From: Pegea sp. RAD2-039 | Lineage: Eukaryota > Chordata > Thaliacea > Salpida > Salpidae | Direction: 5' to 3' | NCBI GenBank assembly: GCA_034620365.1 | Contig: JAQGEQ010000244.1 | Location: 62,001-126,000 of the forward strand | Length of the DNA stretch: 64,000 nt | Part shown: piece by piece, positions 10,183 through 22,136 of the stretch | Layout of the letters: each line of letters begins with the position of its first letter | Numbering within the stretch: position 1 is the stretch's first letter | Made by a program: the position numbers and the translations under genes | Notes under the pieces: model-generated | Databases searched by the model: none | The model's input: only the letters and a program-made list of their open reading frames with translations | What the model was told of the DNA's origin: nothing

Positions 10183-12579
10183 AATGTTTGATTTATTCGT
10201 TTTCACGCAATTCATTTATATACTCTACTCCAATCTGTTTATATCCAAAATGTTTGAGCTTATCTTACAATATTTTTGTATTAACTTCTGAATGGTTGTC
10301 TAAACATAAAATAAATTTCAGTTTTAATATAAATGAATACAAAAACTTACAAAAAAGTGATTAGTGATTTAAGCAACTGTTATAAATTATCTTTACTTAT
10401 TTCTATTTTATTTGATTCAAATTTAAATCAAAGTTTATTAGTTTATTTATCAATATTTTTTTATTAGCTATGTTGAGTTTGTATGTAAAATACAATTGCT
10501 ATCTGAAAATTCATTAAATATAAAATAAAAACTAAATAACTTTAATTGAATTAAAACAGATAATAAATCAACTTGAGATTAAGTAGCTCTTGAAAAACAA
10601 TTTCAATGAAATTTAAGGTTTGAACATAATAGTGACGTACAGAATACTGAAAAAAAATACAAGAAAACTTGTTTGCTTGTAAGCACGTTACTTGCTCTAA
10701 AAATAGGTTTGAAAGTTCAATTTAAAAAAAAACCTTTCTTAATTGCATCATCTACTGGTTGGCTGTTTTCAGATTTCTTTAAATGATTTAAATCTGATTT
10801 ATAAAAGCTTGTCATTTGAAACTCTAAATATTCACTTGGTTCCAAAATACAAAATAATAGTTATCTGCTTTTACTAGATCATAAGAAACTATATTGATAT
10901 TTGTTCATTTTTTATAGTTTTCCTGATTAAAGAATTCCTTATCTCAACTTTTCAATAATATCATTCTACTAAAAGGTTTGAGAATTCAAAATGACTCTTT
11001 TCATCGATAATAGAATTTATAATTTTTTCACCATTATCTTCTTTGGTACTTTAAGTTTTTTGTGTTTTGGTATTGGTTGTTAATAAACCTAATTTTGAAT
11101 AAAACGATATTCATTTGCTTAACGAAGAAAAACAAACTAAAATCATGTACTTCCACAAATATTAAGATGAAATTGTTTAAGATGGATGTAATATCAAATT
11201 TAAAGTTTTCTACTAACATTTTTTAACTAACATTTTTACTTACTTATTAAGCTAATTAATTAAAAATTAATTCATTAAAAAAATTTAAGTCTTAGTAATT
11301 CAAACAAAGCTTACTTGTTTAAAATACTTACGTTGAAAGTTTTATACTTTTAAAAGTTATATAATTAAAGATAAATTGTCAAGTCTAACGGTAAACACAA
11401 AGTTGGACTTAGCACAGGAAGACAAAACTTGTATTCTCTAACTTAATATTAGGAGTGACTTCAAGTAATTTTAAAACAACAACAATAATGAATGAAAATC
11501 AAACATTATTATGAATAGCTCTGTAACAAAAAAGTCAAAATTTTGATGAAAACTCTAAATTCAAAGTTGAAATAATTATTTAACAAGACAAATCTAGAAA
11601 AAGTTCTATTTTAATAAATATAAGATTGTTTACAAATTACATTAAATTTAGATGTTGAAGATTTGTCATTTGAAACCATAAACACTCACTTAGTTCTTCT
11701 ATACAGATTTACAATTATGTTTTTTCTTCGAAATTCTATTGAACAATTCTCATTCTAGCATTATGTGTAGCTTATTCTTTTTTATATCATTTCCGATCAA
11801 AAGTTTGTTCTTATTATTTTTTTATTTTCAGATCAAACATTTCACAAGCACACCAGCTACTGGTTGATTTATTTTATACTTATTCAAAAGACTTAAAAAT
11901 TAAAAATCACATTTTTCGGAAAAACTTACAAATAGAATTATAAATTCTTAATTGATTCCTCAATACGCAATCAGCTATCAATATATTTAATATCTCCAAA
12001 CTAACTGCTGTCATCGTCATTCTAAACATTTACTATTAGAAATTTTATTTATTTAGTTAATTATTATTTAAAACAATCCTAAGACTATTATGACGATCTC
12101 TGGAAATGCTAAGTAACTGAAGATCATTATTTAACTTTTCCCATGTTTTCTTTTACTACATATTACTTTATTTTCATTGATGGTTTTTATTTTAACTATG
12201 CCTGTTTTATGTTCAAAACATGTATACATTGATTTTAAAATGTTGTACTCAACACATTTTTATTATCGTTTTGATTTTCATTAAAACATAATTTTAACCT
12301 TTTACCTGATCATTTCAAGAAAGTTTAATAACTACTTAAAGTAAGCAATATTATTTTCTTTTATTTTTCAGTACATTTTGTTATATTAAGTGGCAAAAGG
12401 AGGGTCACTTAGAGAAAACTAAAACTGAAACACAAAACAAACAAACGTTGGAAAAGAAGTATGACATTCATACATGTTATACTTATGTTACGCTATAAGC
12501 ATATACTACTAAAACACTTTACAAAAAACAGACAACAAATTTTACTTTTGATAAACATTAAAAGAGACAGAAGTCTATT
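10183..12579. other. 2.4-kb AT-rich stretch, no gene recognised
   Basis: No supported reading frame. A 61-codon minus-strand frame at 11,034-11,219 has no distinguishing feature. One imperfect direct repeat of about 40 bp (GTCATTTGAAAC) occurs at about 10,812 and 11,667. CAAAAGGAGGGTCACTTAGA near 12,395 stands out in composition but was not identified. Confidence 0.45.
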
Positions 12580-14916
12580 TTAGACAAATAAAAATGGCAT
12601 TGTAGGTAGTTCGTTGAGTTTACTTAAAATATTTTTAAAGGTAATTTTTTTTCTATTTATTTTAGAGATATTTTCTAAGATTGATAAGTATTCATTCAAC
12701 AAATTGGTCTTCAAATTGAGAGCATAGCTCTGATTAAAATTTCTGCATACTTTTGCAACAGTTACTTGAATGCAAGTTATTAGTTTAAAAAAACATTCTT
12801 CATTAGATGGAGTAATTCTATCATCCAACAAGGTAGGCAAACTCTTCAAAAAAAAGAAGAAACTTTGTAAAATTTGTATTATTAAGTCAGCAGAATTTGA
12901 AATGTTTCTCATCAAACTTCTTATCATTATCAGCCGTCCTTCAAAATTTATCATACTTAAATTATTCCATCCAATACAACAATGGAAATTTTTTCCAGTA
13001 AGAAAAAATTCTTGCATTAGTATAACAGCTCTTTCAGGTTCTTTAGTATAATCGATAAACTTAGGAACTAGCAATGTAAACAGCCAAACTTTTCGTTTTA
13101 GTAAAAATATTGAATCAAAAATTGATTTAATTTCATCTTTATTATTGCTTGATTGCTGTTGAAATTTCAGGATTATATCCTTTTTCAAATCATCTATTTT
13201 TTTTGATTCTGTAGTAATAAAATCTACAAGCAACCTTAAGAAACCATTCTTTAAGATAGAACTGATAAGACCAATTACACGATGTTTTTCTTTATCAAAG
13301 TATAAAAAAAAGTCTAAATAGTTTTGTGATGATCCTGGTTTTTCAATTTGGAAATTTGTGGATTCAAACGGAAATTCTGCAAAATCAAATAACTCTAGAG
13401 TAATTTTAGATGGTGATAAGAGCAATTGATGCAATAAACAATCGAAAAACGTTTTAAGCATCACGTCTTTTACAAACAAGTTGTCATATTTCTTTGTTTT
13501 ATCAAGAATCTTATAAAATATTTTATCTAAAAGTTGACATTTTTCACCACTTGAGTATTCTTTCGTAATTTTTCTATTTAAAAAGAAATCCTGCGACTTT
13601 TTCCTAGCAATATTAATCAGAAATTTTACTAAACAAATATTCAGTTGTTTCTTTAAAGCAAAAGCTAGAGTAACTAACAACAATATAATCCTCAGACTTT
13701 TAGAAATAGACCGGTATGTGTTTTGATCTCTAAAGCATTTTAAAACCGTTGAGTTTAATACTGAAAACAAAAAAACATCACTCGTAAGAGAAATTAAACG
13801 TTCATTGCTAAGATAAACTTGTTTTTCTTTTTCTTCAAGAATTTCTCCCAGTTTGTAATCATAATGACTGAAGTGTAAGCTCTTATAGATACTTCTGTTT
13901 ACATATAAACCGTTTGCAATCTTCTTCAATTCATTAGATTTAAAGCCTGGAAGTTTGTAAGAACAAACCAACTGTATTAACCAATCAAAACAAACTAAAG
14001 CTGACGAAAGCGTAGTAGTCAATGATTTCTCAGTCTCAATTACATGCTTGGTAAACTCAGTTTTGCATAATTTGCGAATCTCTTTTGAGCAAAAAGTTTG
14101 TCTAAAAACATATATTTGATTTGCATTTGATAAATGGACAAATAAAAGCAAGTCACAATACATTACAAGTTCTCTAATAAATGTGGCTGTTTTCACATAA
14201 GCTGAAGAGTAATAAAGTTGGCACTGATGAAAACATATAGATTTGTGAGCATACCCATCTAAAAATGACAATTATGTTTGCAATTTATTTAACCCAGATT
14301 GAAAATATGATCTTTTTGTCGGGAATGAAGAGAAAGAAAAGTATTTTATTAACTCAGCAAATCTCTCATTAGTTTGTTTAAAGTTTGTGTTTGAAGTTGT
14401 TATAAACACGTTTAGAATTTGTGACAAAAAACATGAAAAAGCAATTGTCTTAAAGTTCAGCAAAGTTTTAGATGAATCCAAATCTTCAGCAATTATCAAA
14501 CAATGTTTCAAAAGTTCCAAACAAACAAAATGTTCTTTCACTGATTTATCTTTATTTAAGGAATATGCCACTCCAAAGTGAAAAAATAGTGTTACTAAAA
14601 CCATTTCATATGAAAAGTTACTAACATTGAAATCTTTTAGCTTAAATACCCTAACAAAATTATCATCTTGATATATCCAATAAACGCATCCAGGTAAAGC
14701 AATTTTGTTTCTCATAAAAAGATGAGACATGCAATCAAGTTTATCGGTATCAAAATTATCACGATTGTATTTATGTTGAAGTTCTAAATTATTTTTGAAA
14801 ACTTCATTTGTAAAAATAAATTGAAACATTCTACCTTGCAAAATGTAGAACTTGTTTTCTTTTATCTTGTACTGTTTTACAAACTCGAAAAACTTATCAG
14901 CTTTTAAACTAGACAT
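12580..14916 (-). pseudogene. 778-codon single-exon gene, copy 1, one in-frame TAA
   Basis: This is a long minus-strand reading frame of about 779 codons from ATG (14,916) to TAA (12,580). It is interrupted only by TAA at 14,274-14,272, codon 215. The other two copies have TAT (Tyr) there, so this is a single T-to-A nonsense change. I do not recognise the family. The product is rich in Leu, Phe, Lys and Ser and looks all-helical, with no clear signal peptide. One hydrophobic patch (RIILLLVTLAFAL, near residue 405) is short for a membrane span. No catalytic motif is visible. There are no introns. Its upstream 2 kb is shared with copies 2 and 3 and separates it from a divergent zinc-finger gene. 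The frame is open on both sides of the stop, so the damage is recent, or is read through, or is a sequence error. This is the only copy with the full C-terminus, which ends in LPTMPFLFV. Confidence 0.7.
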
Positions 14917-16894
14917 TTTTATGGATTATCAGTCTGTAAAAATGATTTGTACATCTTTAACATGTGCAGAAGTATATAAAGAAACTATAAGGAAAATATA
15001 AAAATCAGTATCTTATACTGATTTGTTTAGCTTTACCCAAAGCATGAATAATTCAAATTAGTTAAATCTTAAATAATAGATAATGTGAGAACTTTTCAAA
15101 ATACATCTATGCACTTCTCTTTTATTACTTCATAGACTTAAAATTAACAATAACAACATAAAGGACAACAACGTTGTGGATATGTAAATAAATAATAGTA
15201 AATAAAACATTAAAACTTCTACAAACACTTGAAAATATTTTTAAGTTATTGCTAAAAGGTATTTATTTATAAAAACTTGTAAAAAATCTTCAAAGTTTAG
15301 TTTTAAACTAATATCTAAACTTATTATAATATTGTTTTTTAGTTTACCACAAATTGTTGAAAAATATACAAAATATGAGAAAAAACAGTTGCTAAATAGA
15401 AATTAGAAAAAAATAAAATCCTACTGTAAAATCAAACATAAAAGTGTTTGTAAATATCTCCAAAGTTTTATAGTACTTTTATATAAAACAGTTGATTAGT
15501 TTCATGTACAGTAAAAATAAACTATCAAAGGTTGTAGAAATTGATAGATTTATTAAAATTATTCCCTGTTATCGGTTTCTACAATGATTTTTCAGTTTTT
15601 TCTAAATGATATGTTGACTCAAAAGTGTATTTTTAATTTAAGAATACATTTTAAAACTTACTGTTTCTAAACTGGGTTTTAAAATAACATTTTTCTCTAT
15701 TTACATTAAAGTAGTATATATATAAAGCTTTTTCGTAGTGAACTTTTACTTATTTCTTCAATTTTTATAGCAGTTGAGCAATTAATAAACACATTAGATA
15801 CAAAAGTTTATTTATTTAATAACAACTTTAATATTAGCCCAAAATAAGAGAAAGCTGCTGATAAGATAACAACAAACACTAAAATTCAGCAAAATTATTT
15901 TATTAAAAAACAAAATCTGTGTCAAACAGGTTTTGTTTGTTAAAATCTAAACTTATTTTATTGTTCTTTTTTCATATACATGAGCTCGTAGAATAAATTA
16001 CAATGAATAATTTGTTGATTTGTATTTGTTAAGGATAATGAAGTATTGAATTATTTATGTAAATTGGTGTCAGATAAAAATAACAAATTTTTTAATAATT
16101 AAATTATAAAAAAGAATATATCTTTGGTTACTATTTTAAAAAAGTTTTAGAAATTTGGTATCTACAAATTATATCTTAATTAATGAAAACATGCAATATT
16201 GAAAAAATTGGTCTTAGTCTTGAACTTGGTATTGGTATTTTAATTTAAAAATATTTTTACTCAGAAGACTAAGGCTTTTTTTTCAATATTCATGTTAACA
16301 ACAACTGGAATTTTAAAAATAAAGACATTAACAACTTATTCAATTACCACAAAAATTACGATTTTGCTCGATTAAACTTATTTTTATCAGGAATTAAAAT
16401 ATAATAAGTATAAGTTGTCTTAAGACTTTTTGTAACTAATCAAATTTCAATTTAAGAATTTAATTTTGTTTTTGTAAGCTCTTTGAAATCTTCATTTGTT
16501 TGTAATAGCAAAAACTAACTTAACATTTGTAATTAATAAAATGTGTTTTAAATGAATTCAGTTTTAAACTTTTTAAAAATAGTTTATTTCAAACAATTAT
16601 AGAGCTAGTCAGCAAAAACAGAAAGAAAACCTTAATTAATTGTTAATTAAACTGTAAAATAGAAATGTCGTACCAAACAACAATTACAAAATTGAAACAT
16701 TGACACTCAACGTATGCTAGTATAAGGTTAGTTGAATTTACTTAACCAGGTTATTCAAATATATTTTTTAATATTCTTGGCAACAAAATAATTTGCTTAA
16801 ATTTTGAAAAAAACTTTTACTTCCTTCATATCATAAAATGATCAACTTTTTTTTGCTTAATAAAAATTATCAGAACTGATTTATTTCATAAATT
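14917..16894. other. Shared intergenic between copy 1 and zinc-finger gene
   Basis: About 2 kb between the divergent starts of the 778-codon gene and the zinc-finger gene. Most of it aligns with the upstream DNA of copies 2 and 3 (29,854-31,995 and 35,565-37,700). Differences are a block of about 550 bp missing here at about 16,182 and a stretch of about 320 bp at about 16,373-16,690 found only here. I see no reading frame or RNA gene. It could hold a bidirectional promoter, but no element is recognisable. Confidence 0.55.
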
Positions 16895-17633
16895 TTGTAT
16901 TTTGTAAAGTTTGATGGACAACAAAAAATTTATCGGAAGCGAAAGTTGTTATCAACTGAAAGTAACATCGACAATGTAACATCAAAAAAGAAACATTCAA
17001 ATAAATTATTTAATGCAGAGGATGGTTGGAACGAAATTATCGTTGATGAAATTAATTGTAACAATGAAAGAGAAAATATAACAAAGAAGAGTAATTCGTC
17101 AACCAAAAGTAATCAATCAGCAGAAGTAGTAAATGAAGAAAAAAAAATGTTTGCTTAAAAAAGTTTCAAATTGCAAAAACAAATATGAATGTTTGATTTG
17201 TTGTAGACAATTTAATTTCAAATCTCAACTTGTCAATTATGAAAGAACTCATACTGGTGAGAAACCATATGAATGTGTTGTTTGTTGAAGAAAGTTTGCT
17301 ATAAAATCAAGTCTTAAAAAACATGCAAGAACTCATACTGGCGAGAAACCATATGAATGCATTGTTTGTGGAAGAAGGTTTAGTCAAAGTTCAACCTTTA
17401 TAACACATGAAAGAAAACATACTTGTGAGAAACCATATGAATGTGTTGTTTGTGAAAGAAAGTTTGCTATAAAGTCAAGTCTTATAAAACATGCAAGAAC
17501 TCATACTGGCGAGAAACCATATGAATGTCTTGCTTGTGGAAAACAATTTTGTCATAAAGCAAGTCTTTCGTACCATCAAAGGGCTCAAAATAATCAGAAA
17601 CAAAATAATTTTTTTAAACCATACTGTAAATAA
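16895..17633 (+). pseudogene. C2H2 zinc-finger protein gene, damaged
   Basis: An 87-codon lysine- and asparagine-rich leader (16,895-17,158; includes KIYRKRKLLSTESN) is followed, in another frame, by five tandem C2H2 fingers (17,184-17,570) joined by [12 protein letters not shown] linkers. This would be a nuclear DNA-binding protein. Damage visible: an A9 tract near 17,138-17,146 puts leader and fingers out of frame by one base; finger 2 has TGA at 17,286-17,288 where other fingers have GGA or GAA; finger 1 has Tyr in place of the first His; finger 3 has Cys in its linker; finger 5 ends RAQ, lacking the last His. Fingers 2 and 4 are near duplicates (RKFAIKSSL). The finger frame ends with TAA at 17,631-17,633. 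An exon start just before FDGQQ (after GTAAAG) is possible. The gene is divergent from copy 1 of the 778-codon gene. Loss of function is likely unless the indel and TGA are errors. Confidence 0.75.
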
Positions 17634-19272
17634 AACAACTGATTTTCGGTATTTTATTATTTTATTATATTATAGAATATTAGTTTCATGGTACAATTAT
17701 TTCAGGTAAATTTCTGCATCAAACTTTCTTAAAGCAATTTTAAACTTGAAAACATTCAGAGATTCATGACAACCTAATGTTGATTCAGCTAAATAAAAAA
17801 AGATTTTTACAAAGTTTACAAATCGAAAAAAGAAATTAATATTTGTAAATCTATGAACTAAAAAATATAAAAACTGCAGAAAATTAGCTGATTAAAATAA
17901 TCAAAATGTTAAAATGTTAGAATGAGTTTCAACTTTCCAGTTTTGTGATTCAGAATATTTTAGATGCATAGTAGAATTTCTACAAATAGGAATTCCTACA
18001 GCTTTATTAATAACAGTTTAAAAATACAATTTAACAATATTTTTTTAAATCATCAAATATTTATCCACCAGTACGACAAAGTACGTTAAAAATAGTGCTT
18101 TCAAAAAAAGTGCTTTAAAAACGTTTGAAAGAAAAGATGAAAATTTAAAGAAATTTAAATGTCTTTACAAATGACACCACTTGGTGTTAGACAATATTTC
18201 TATTACTTGCAGTTGTAACTAAAAATTATTTAAATAATTCATCAAAAACCTCCAAATAATATAATTTTTGCAACTAGATACTGAAAAGTTGATAATGGAA
18301 TAATATTTTGTAGGTCAACTTATTTGGAAAAATATCATTATTTTAAAAATAGTTTTGATTTTTATAATATAATTTTACAATGATAAATTCTTTTTTTTTT
18401 CATATCTCAGTTAAATTTATTTATTATTTCTAAACTCATCAACTTTGAGCACAAGCGTAAAGTTTTTTTTTATTACAATAAGTAGTTAAAGTTTGTGTTT
18501 AAAATTAAGATCACTGGGAATCAAAAAAGTTCATTTCCATGAAGTTAATTTCCGACTGCTGGTTAGTTTACTTCATGTATTTTAATAAAGTTTTCGATTA
18601 AAGTATAAACAAATATTTTATTAAGATCTATAGTTTAGTATAAATATAATAAACCAATTTACTCTTAGATTCTCTTACTGTAAATTAGGTTTAAATATAT
18701 AAATTATTCTAAAGAAGTTTTGATACCAGCTGTATTTTGCTTGAATTAATTTTTACTATTATAATACCTAAATTTAAAAAAACATCATAGTCTACCATAA
18801 AAACATCAAAATCTTCTGCGTTTTGAAGAAGTAATAGGTCTAATATTTCTTTTACTATCATCTCTTTCGATCTAAAAATTGTCAAAACAAAAGTCAGTTT
18901 TATTAATCACATTCTCCTTTATAATGTTGGTTTTCTTAGAACTGTTAGAAAATGTTTTCCTTTGACAACAATTTTTAAATATTTTTATTCCATTTGGATG
19001 GTTATCACTTTTTAGATTATAATTTTCAAAATTCATGATTACAAGTTGCTGTGAATATATTTTTCAATTCTGAATAATTTTAATCAAAACGTAGTGAAGT
19101 ATTGTAAAAATAACTCATTTAATCTAGTTTCTATTTTTTTTGAAAAATAGCTTTTAATTTAATGCAGAATAAACATTTATTTATTTTTTACAAACAGTTT
19201 ATAGAAGATTAGAAATAACAAAACTTTTATAAAACAACTAATTGAAATAATAAATTTATTACAAAATAACAA
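17634..19272. other. AT-rich stretch, nothing recognised
   Basis: About 1.6 kb downstream of the zinc-finger gene. I see no supported reading frame, RNA gene, cassette or copy of the dispersed repeats. Confidence 0.5.
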
Positions 19273-19536
19273 ATGGTAAATTTTCATTGTAAAAGTTCGG
19301 CCGAAATCGGTGATATAGGATGTGCTATAAGTGATGATATTAAAAAAAAAGTAAAAGAAAATGAGACGAAAGTAACTAATCGAGCAACACAAAGTGAAAT
19401 GCAAAATAAAAAGCTGTTAAAGTTTTTCTCTTTTTTTGAAAGTAGTTTTTCGTCTCTTCATTTTATTTCAGAAAAGAAACCACCGCTTAGAACAAGAAAA
19501 TATGATATATTTCATCTATTAAATACGTTGTGCTAA
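19273..19536 (+). CDS. Exon-like ORF, 87 aa, unknown
   Basis: An ATG-initiated open frame whose base composition stands out from its surroundings, with local GC-richer codons (TCGGCCGAAATCGGTGAT). The first half is hydrophilic and coding-like (SSAEIGDIGCAISDDIKKK, then RATQSEMQNKKLLKFF). The last part, after a TTTATTTCAG at about 19,461-19,470, reads KKPPLRTRKYDIFHLL and could be a separate exon with the preceding Phe/Ser-rich stretch as intron. I do not recognise a family. It is isolated, with only another coding-like island 270 bp downstream on the other strand. Confidence 0.35.
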   Translation: MVNFHCKSSAEIGDIGCAISDDIKKKVKENETKVTNRATQSEMQNKKLLKFFSFFESSFSSLHFISEKKPPLRTRKYDIFHLLNTLC

Positions 19537-19808
19537 TTAATATATCTTCATATGTTAGTATTAAATTTTCACTTAAATAATTTGGGTTTTCTTTTAAACC
19601 ATATAGTAAGTTAGTTTTTTAATCTTATTCCAAAGTTTATAACAAAATGTTTTTACAAAATGTTAATTCTTACAAGCAGACAGAAAGATATTCATTTCAA
19701 TTTTCACAAAACGCTTTTCAGTTTAAACATTTTTACCACAAAATATTAATAATTAATTTTCAATAATTTGACTATTCGATATAGTTATGACTTTTAATAA
19801 AACTTTGT

Positions 19809-19964
19809 TTAACAAATGTTGATCATCAAAAAAACTTTATTCAATTCTTGAACAAGTGTCACCGTAGAGTTCTTTTTAAAGAGTTTCGAAGCTGTACATT
19901 GAGATTCAACTTTCTGAGGCATGTCCTTTACAGTTTGGATTTTGTGAAAAGTTTTTGAACGATT
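19809..19964 (-). CDS. Exon-like ORF, 51 codons, unknown
   Basis: A minus-strand open frame, with its only ATG at 19,922, of balanced composition. It contains MPQKVESQCTASKLF and KKNSTVTLVQELNKVF. The plus strand of the same stretch is also open and protein-like (RRVLFKEFRSCTLRFNFLRH), so the coding strand is uncertain. The local GC is clearly higher than in the flanks. It could be an exon or a relic of a transposon gene. No motif was recognised. Confidence 0.3.
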   Translation of the reverse strand, partial: NRSKTFHKIQTVKDMPQKVESQCTASKLFKKNSTVTLVQELNKVFLMINIC

Positions 19965-20108
19965 TTATTCAATAATCTACCTAAACCTAAATACGAAAAA
20001 AGCAGATTATGAATAAGAAAAATATAACAAAAAATGAGAAAAATATTAGATATAAGTTTTGGCTTGTACAAAAATAAAGTTTGTTAATCGAATTATGTTT
20101 GTATAATC

Positions 20109-20315
20109 TTGTCTGGTAGCTACTTCAAAATTATATTTTTTTATATTTATAGTTTTATTAGTCATTTTATTCACAAACCAACTATCTCAATTGAAGAGGG
20201 GATTTCCCGTTTAGTTAACTTTCTTGTATCAGGTAAGTCGGATGCAGTCATGTGGAACGAGTTAGTCGATATGACTTTGACCTTGCTGCAATTTACTAAA
20301 CAAAAAATACTCTAA
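20109..20315 (+). CDS. Conserved exon-like ORF (SIEEGISRLVNFLV), copy 1
   Basis: The 68-codon frame has a coding-like second half (KPTISIEEGISRLVNFLV, then KSDAVMWNELVDMTLTLL). Compared with its inverted copy at 52,113-52,319, nearly all amino-acid differences fall in the first 20 codons. The last 45 codons have a single change (Gly to Arg). A TTTATAG before the conserved part may be a 3' splice site, so the true exon may begin near 20,153. An internal CAGGTAAGT looks like a donor, but the second copy has changed it to CACGTAAGT. The family is not recognised. It overlaps nothing else but lies head to head with the 20,325-20,570 frame. Confidence 0.4.
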   Translation: MSGSYFKIIFFYIYSFISHFIHKPTISIEEGISRLVNFLVSGKSDAVMWNELVDMTLTLLQFTKQKIL

Positions 20316-20324
20316 AACAACTCC

Positions 20325-20570
20325 CTAATAGAAATTTGAGCTTTTTATTTGCTGTAGTAATTTGATGAAACAAATCTCAGCTATTGTAAACAAGGCAAGA
20401 TTGAAAATAAAACCTTCAAGTTTGTAATGTACTTTTTTATATTTGGTTAACATCCTTACATAACTGATGCATATTTTTATAATTAAATAATTATTATTTA
20501 AATAGTTTAAACAATTCTTCTCTAAGACAACAGATGATAAATCAACCAAATTACTATTGATACTAAACAT
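20325..20570 (-). CDS. ORF beginning MFSINSNLV, copy 1 (81 aa)
   Basis: An open frame starting at ATG, rich in Leu, Ile, Asn and Lys, with a coding-like middle (KYKKVHYKLEGFIFNLALF). It is almost identical to 51,858-52,166. A shorter relative at 47,998-48,195 keeps only the first nine residues (MFSIKSNLV) before diverging. It lies just downstream, on the same strand, of the 118-bp exon at 20,615-20,732 and in a different frame, so a splice or frameshift would be needed to join them. No domain recognised. Confidence 0.3.
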   Translation of the reverse strand: MFSINSNLVDLSSVVLEKNCLNYLNNNYLIIKICISYVRMLTKYKKVHYKLEGFIFNLALFTIAEICFIKLLQQIKSSNFY

Positions 20571-20614
20571 ATATATTCACGTTAAGTGACAAAAATACTT
20601 TCATTAGTAATCAT

Positions 20615-20732
20615 ATTCTTTCATAAAAACTAGCATCATCAAATTGTTCATCAGTAATTACGTCACCATCATAGACTAATTTTTGTTGAATAATCTCTAT
20701 TAGATTAGAAATAAAAAGTGAACGTAAAAACA
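20615..20732 (-). CDS. 118-bp exon-like block (DGDVIT), copy 2
   Basis: Same 118-bp unit with an intact TTTTCAG-type acceptor and an open frame (QQKLVYDGDVITDEQFDDAS). The donor-like GTGATT of copy 3 is ATGATT here. Lies inside the left 2.9-kb element, upstream of the MFSINSNLV frame. Confidence 0.35.
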
Positions 20733-21423
20733 CTGAAAACATTCGAGAAATGTAAATGAACAACTTTCACGAGGTATTTGTTTAAAGTTCCATTCGACAT
20801 TAAGAGTCAATCACATGTTTGAAATTTAACAAAATATTGAAATATTACGATTCGCTCATCGATTTCGTGAAAAGACAACAAAAATGTTTGTTGTTTTTAC
20901 CTATTTCTAAACTAAAAAAGATTGTTTAACTTGTAGAAAAGTTCAATTATTGATCAAATAGATTATATCCGTATAATATAGCGTAGATAACTGAAAAAAT
21001 TTATCTTAAGGTCGTAAATGCTCTGATTTTTCTATACAATTTTATTCATGAAATATAATGGTTTTGTTAATTAGCAAATTATTTTGATATTACTAAATAT
21101 TTATGGAATCATACATTCATTTTTTTTCTTCAAAAATTTTTTGACGTTTTTACTTATGGTTAAAAATAATTAAATGACCAAAATTGTTGAGTTTGACAAT
21201 TAGAAAAAAATCTTCAGATAATCAGATGAAGTTAAAAAGAGTTAAAATAATAACCCAAACATCTTGTGTAATTATAAATAATTAAACAAAGATTATTGAG
21301 AACCACAAAAAAAATAATTAATTAAAGCACAATTGATTCTTTAGTGTAAGTAAACATGTTTTTGTAAAAATCATAAAAATCTAACTAAATATTTTTCAGT
21401 TTTATGTTTCTATAGTAGAAAAA

Positions 21424-21500
21424 GTTGACGCTAGACGTCGCTGAAGTTAAATAATTTTGAAATCCTTGCATTGCCTCAGGCTATGTTTTTGTAAGTGATA
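21424..21500 (+). other. GACGCTAGACG core, copy c
   Basis: Full copy, with CTCAGG in place of CTTCAGG. In the left 2.9-kb element, about 600 bp upstream of cassette M5 in the same orientation. Confidence 0.4.
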
Positions 21501-22025
21501 TTTCATAACTTGAATTTTAAGACTTACTTATAAACTTTGTTTAAATTATGAATAATTAAGTTTAAATTGAAAATAAAATTATTTTAACTAGTCACTTTTC
21601 GTATCAATAAAAAAATACAATTTTAAAAGCAAATTATTGATTTAGCTTTGAATTTAAAAGTAAATTTAAACTTTTTAACATACTTTCTTCCTCTTATCTG
21701 TCAGACAAATAATTTTTCTCAATGACTCTGACCTTACAAAACATTCAAACACTTTTTTCAATAACCCTTGTATTGAAATCTGTCAATAAAAACTAATGGA
21801 CGGTTACAAAAATTTGATTCAACTTAGCGACTATGAATTTCCAAAGCATAAATTTTAAAAAATATCCTGAAAAAATGCGACCCTTATTAGAAAAATCTCA
21901 AATAAGTTAAATAAAATTAGCAAAAGTAATTTATTTTGTTTTTATTGTCAACGTATAAAATTATTCTTATGATTCTAAATAATTTAATTTTTTTAAATGA
22001 CTAATAATTTTCAAAAATAATTTTT

Positions 22026-22136
22026 CTCCGGACAAATACTGGATGAAACAACGTTTTTATATTAAGAAATATTCTTAGTTATCATTAAGAACCTAACTAA
22101 CCCATGTGAACTTTTGATATCGACTACTTGTCGATA
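22026..22136 (+). ncRNA. Cassette M5
   Basis: Element CTCCGGACAAATACTGGATG, TATATTAAG at 28, variable segment about 22,086-22,109, only T4, inverted repeat with loop TACTT. Inverted-duplicate partner of M17, with a nearly identical variable segment. Confidence 0.4.

Noticed and set aside
11034-11219. 61-codon minus-strand ORF
   Set aside because: Phe/Ile/Asn-rich, no copies, no splice or domain evidence. Expected by chance at this base composition.
12770-13051. 93-codon plus-strand ORF, repeated at 33,420-33,701
   Set aside because: It is antisense inside the 778-codon gene and conserved only because that gene is. The minus-strand frame is far longer.
14387-14581. 64-codon plus-strand ORF, with a relative at 35,114-35,320
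   Set aside because: Antisense shadow of the same gene family.
12580-14916. Viral or transposase origin of the 778-codon gene
   Set aside because: I see no catalytic or capsid-like motif, no terminal repeats around it and no neighbouring mobile-element genes, so no basis for such a call.
17491-17709. 72-codon plus-strand ORF
   Set aside because: Out of frame with the zinc fingers it overlaps. The finger frame has the clear Cys/His pattern.
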